The position numbers were made by a program, and so were the translations under genes. From Candidatus Tectimicrobiota bacterium (GTDB taxonomy: Bacteria > JACPSX01): a DNA stretch of 6,395 nt. The notes beneath the pieces are model-generated. The model saw nothing but the letters and a program-made list of their open reading frames with translations, ran no database searches and had not been told where the DNA came from. Location: positions 1-6,395 of the forward strand of contig JACPSX010000048.1 of the NCBI GenBank assembly GCA_016193065.1, given 5' to 3'. Positions 5,582 through 6,395 of the stretch are shown here, piece by piece; position 1 is the first letter of the stretch; each line of letters begins with the position of its first letter.

Positions 5582-5621
5582 AACGCTCTGGTTGGCTTGA
5601 GAGCTGTCCCTCAAGAGCGTT
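5582..5621 (-). repeat. Nested inverted repeat after the zinc-ribbon gene
   Basis: Arms AACGCTCT (5582-5589) and AGAGCGTT (5614-5621) enclose a second pair, TTGAG and CTCAA. On the minus strand the structure begins 3 nt after the 46-aa gene's stop and is followed by TGTTGTAC, a poor U-tract. It may be a weak terminator or an mRNA-stabilising stem; I cannot decide. Confidence 0.5.
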
Positions 5622-5623
5622 GT

Positions 5624-5764
5624 TCAGGGGGTTTTATGTCGGGGAGGACGATCCCAGTAGGGGCTGCGGCATTTTGGACACCGAAGCGGACGGCCAGGCT
5701 TGCGGGGAAACCATCGGGCTCCGCATCGGAGACACCGCATTTCCTCGATCGTGGGCTTCGCCAT
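5624..5764 (-). CDS. Zinc-ribbon small protein (46 aa)
   Basis: A short gene found by translating the minus strand by hand. It begins MAKPTIEEMRCLRCG and carries two CxxC knuckles, Cys11/Cys14 (CLRCGARWFPRK) and Cys29/Cys32 (RCPKCRSPYWDRPPR). A CLRCG...W.PR...RP.RCP.C.SPYWD pattern is, as I recall, common in small bacterial and phage zinc-ribbon proteins, where the ribbon binds one zinc and is thought to mediate nucleic-acid or protein contacts. It lies in another frame inside the tail of the 119-aa ORF; the knuckles make this the more credible frame here. No SD is visible. The upstream promoter would start transcription about 3 nt before the ATG, so translation may be nearly leaderless, or coupled when read from the upstream promoter. 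Confidence 0.8.
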   Translation of the reverse strand: MAKPTIEEMRCLRCGARWFPRKPGRPLRCPKCRSPYWDRPPRHKTP

Positions 5765-5993
5765 TCTGCACTATGGATACCATATCTGGTATCCAGTTGT
5801 CAAGCCGAGCATGGCAGAAGCACCCACAGTAGCGGCGGACTCTCTGACGCGGATCTTCGCGGGTGATCTCCAGCCAGGGACACCGCTCACACCGCAGCAG
5901 ATAACGAACCTCCCCATTGGCCCGCTGAAACCGCTTGAGGCTCAGCTTATGCCTGAACCAGCACCGCCAGTTGGCTTCCCTCGTCTCGGTCAT
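5634..5993 (-). CDS. Zinc-finger-type small protein (119 aa; tail may be spurious)
   Basis: ATG 5993 is chosen because GAGGTG (6008-6003) lies 9 nt upstream. The frame is open back to 6101, but that part covers the promoter and operators. Residues 9-61 are convincing: WRCWFRH (Cys11, His15), a strand pair (FQRANGEVRYLLRCERCPW with Cys35 and Cys38), then YCGCFCH (Cys56, Cys58, Cys60, His61). Two zinc sites are possible. From about residue 63 the frame runs through the second promoter-operator block and the 46-aa zinc-ribbon gene, and the text (MRSPMVSPQAWPSASVSK) looks like out-of-frame shadow. Either the tail is tolerated or a base error removed an earlier stop. The gene is probably controlled by the operators around its promoter. 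The exact role is unknown. Confidence 0.65.
   Translation of the reverse strand: MTETREANWRCWFRHKLSLKRFQRANGEVRYLLRCERCPWLEITREDPRQRVRRYCGCFCHARLDNWIPDMVSIVQNGEAHDRGNAVSPMRSPMVSPQAWPSASVSKMPQPLLGSSSPT
5774..5803 (-). promoter_or_regulatory. Promoter 2 with palindromic operator
   Basis: On the minus strand TTGACA (5803-5798) is a perfect -35. TATCCA (5779-5774), preceded by TGG as an extended -10, follows after 18 nt. The spacer and -10 are occupied by a 20-bp palindrome, GGATACCA-N4-TGGTATCC (5794-5775), so a bound protein would block RNA polymerase. Transcription would start near 5767, just before the 46-aa zinc-ribbon gene. The block is a diverged copy of promoter 1 at 6046-5996. Confidence 0.7.
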
Positions 5994-5995
5994 CC

Positions 5996-6046
5996 TGGTA
6001 TCCACCTCTACATATATGGATACCATACATGGATACCATTTGTCAA
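5996..6046 (-). promoter_or_regulatory. Promoter 1 with three operator sites
   Basis: On the minus strand TTGACA (6046-6041), an 18-nt spacer and an extended TGG-TATCCA -10 (6022-6017) precede the 119-aa gene. TGGTATCCA sites lie at 6038-6030 (spacer) and 6025-6017 (overlapping the -10). The inverted form, TGGATACCA, lies at 6004-5996 between the SD and the start codon. Each 9-mer is itself a pseudo-palindrome (TGG-TAT-CCA). Sites on the -10 and beyond the start site fit repression. Confidence 0.7.
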
Positions 6047-6060
6047 GGGGCCCTGGCATG

Positions 6061-6107
6061 AAAAACAACAACCGAGAGCACAGCCCATCCCTGAGCTGCA
6101 CTCTCGG
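6061..6107 (-). terminator. Intrinsic terminator upstream of promoter 1
   Basis: On the minus strand a 12-bp stem (6107-6096 with 6083-6072, including two G-U pairs) closes a 12-nt loop and is followed by TTGTTGTTTTT. The outer arms CCGAGAG/CTCTCGG are the same as in the terminator at 5480-5437. It ends transcription coming from the tmRNA side and insulates the operator block. Confidence 0.85.
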
Positions 6108-6199
6108 TTCGTATACCGCGGAGTGCCTACTTGGCCACTAACTTCTCAGAGCCGTGAGCGATTTTCCCGACTCATGCGTTTGTGGCGTCGTTCACGTCC

Positions 6200-6274
6200 C
6201 GCTGTCGGGCGGCGTGTTCCTTGCTCTACGCGACGCTTTCCTTAGCGCCACCTTAGCTGGGAAACCCGACAGCG
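6200..6274. repeat. 10-bp inverted repeat flanking the bipartite motif
   Basis: Plus-strand arms CGCTGTCGGG (6200-6209) and CCCGACAGCG (6265-6274) are perfect inverted repeats separated by 55 bp. The GCTAAG bipartite motif (6237-6257) lies between them. The arrangement of outer inverted arms around inner direct repeats is seen at recombination and origin sites, but could also be an RNA stem. Confidence 0.55.
6237..6257 (-). repeat. Bipartite motif GCTAAG-N5-GCTAAGGAAA, copy 2
   Basis: On the minus strand GCTAAG (6257-6252) is followed 11 bp later by GCTAAGGAAA (6246-6237). This is the same architecture as the copy at 1395-1375, with four of the five spacer bases changed. It lies 35 bp beyond the tmRNA 3' end, inside an inverted repeat. 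Confidence 0.6.
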
Positions 6275-6292
6275 CGGAGCGCTTGTTGTAAG

Positions 6293-6395
6293 TGGTGGAG
6301 GCGCCGGGAGTTGCACCCGGGTCTTCGGACCGAGCGCCGTGAGCCCTCTACATGCTTAGCTTCACATCAAACCATCCACCATAGCCCGTCTGTGA
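6293..6395 (-). ncRNA. ssrA: tmRNA, 3' part (partial, runs off the right edge)
   Basis: Read on the minus strand, the last 103 nt carry the hallmarks of a tmRNA 3' end. AGCTAAGCATGTAGA matches the conserved segment after the last pseudoknot. A GGTCCGAAGA stretch follows, then a T-arm with stem CCGGG/CCCGG around the 7-nt loop TGCAACT, then the acceptor 3' strand CGCCTCC, discriminator A and an encoded CCA ending at 6293. tmRNA rescues stalled ribosomes with SmpB by acting first as alanyl-tRNA and then as a short messenger. The 5' half, the tag reading frame and most pseudoknots lie outside the window. Position 2 of the T-loop is G where U is usual. The gene may be phage-encoded or be the host ssrA bordering an integrated phage; the window does not decide. 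Confidence 0.9.

Larger units (their letters stand above)
6108..6292. other. 185-bp structured spacer between tmRNA and terminator
   Basis: No credible gene is visible on either strand; the only open frames are Arg-rich and short. Next to the tmRNA end a hairpin AGCGC-GGA-GCGCT (6271-6283) might help terminate or trim the tmRNA but has no U-tract. The spacer also contains a long-armed inverted repeat and copy 2 of the bipartite GCTAAG motif. Absence of genes next to a tmRNA 3' end would suit an attachment region, but no integrase is in the window. Confidence 0.6.

Noticed and set aside
5774-6046. CRISPR-like array from the repeated TGGTATCCA units
   Set aside because: The units are only 9 bp, irregularly spaced, and sit on promoter elements; spacing and size do not fit CRISPR repeats and spacers.

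Overview
The window reads as part of a tailed double-stranded DNA phage or prophage. Every gene I can support lies on the minus strand. The anchor is an intact terminase large subunit (4239 down to 2410). Around it are tightly packed, mostly overlapping small genes with Shine-Dalgarno sites. Sigma-70-like promoters, strong intrinsic terminators and SD-led translation point to a bacterial host, but I cannot name the host. At the right edge is the 3' end of a tmRNA gene (ssrA), also on the minus strand. It is either a phage-borne tmRNA or a host ssrA whose 3' end is an attachment site.

In transcription order (right to left): the tmRNA 3' end (6395-6293), then about 185 bp of structured DNA with no convincing gene, closed by an intrinsic terminator (6107-6061). 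Next comes a small control block. It holds two related promoters (TTGACA, 18-nt spacer, TATCCA) overlaid by five copies of TGGTATCCA/TGGATACCA. These drive two Cys-rich zinc-finger-type proteins of 119 and 46 aa. The 46-aa zinc ribbon is a short gene that a length-limited gene caller would miss.

A second control block (5558-5437) has a good promoter followed about 45 nt later by a 15-bp GAAA-capped terminator. It sits upstream of the main operon and resembles the layout of lambda pR'-tR', where late genes are switched on by antitermination. The operon encodes a sigma-region-4-like helix-turn-helix protein, an 89-aa helical protein, a 124-aa protein, TerL, a 65-aa Cys-rich protein, a 59-aa single-span membrane protein, a 23-aa membrane peptide and a 76-aa Cys-rich protein.

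A 409-bp gap (1637-1229) follows. It carries six TGTGCGGTC/T elements with mostly 10-bp spacing, and one copy of a bipartite motif (GCTAAG-N5-GCTAAGGAAA) whose only other copy I found is next to the tmRNA. After the gap come a 124-aa zinc-finger-type protein, a 94-aa protein, a 55-aa possible ribbon-helix-helix protein, and the start of a larger protein that leaves the window at base 1 and carries the motif HGDHDQSTHG.

The most interesting material is regulatory: the duplicated operator-promoter block, the promoter-terminator leader before the packaging operon, the phased repeat array, and the bipartite motif shared by the tmRNA flank and the intergenic gap. All functional statements rest on reading the sequence; no database search was possible.
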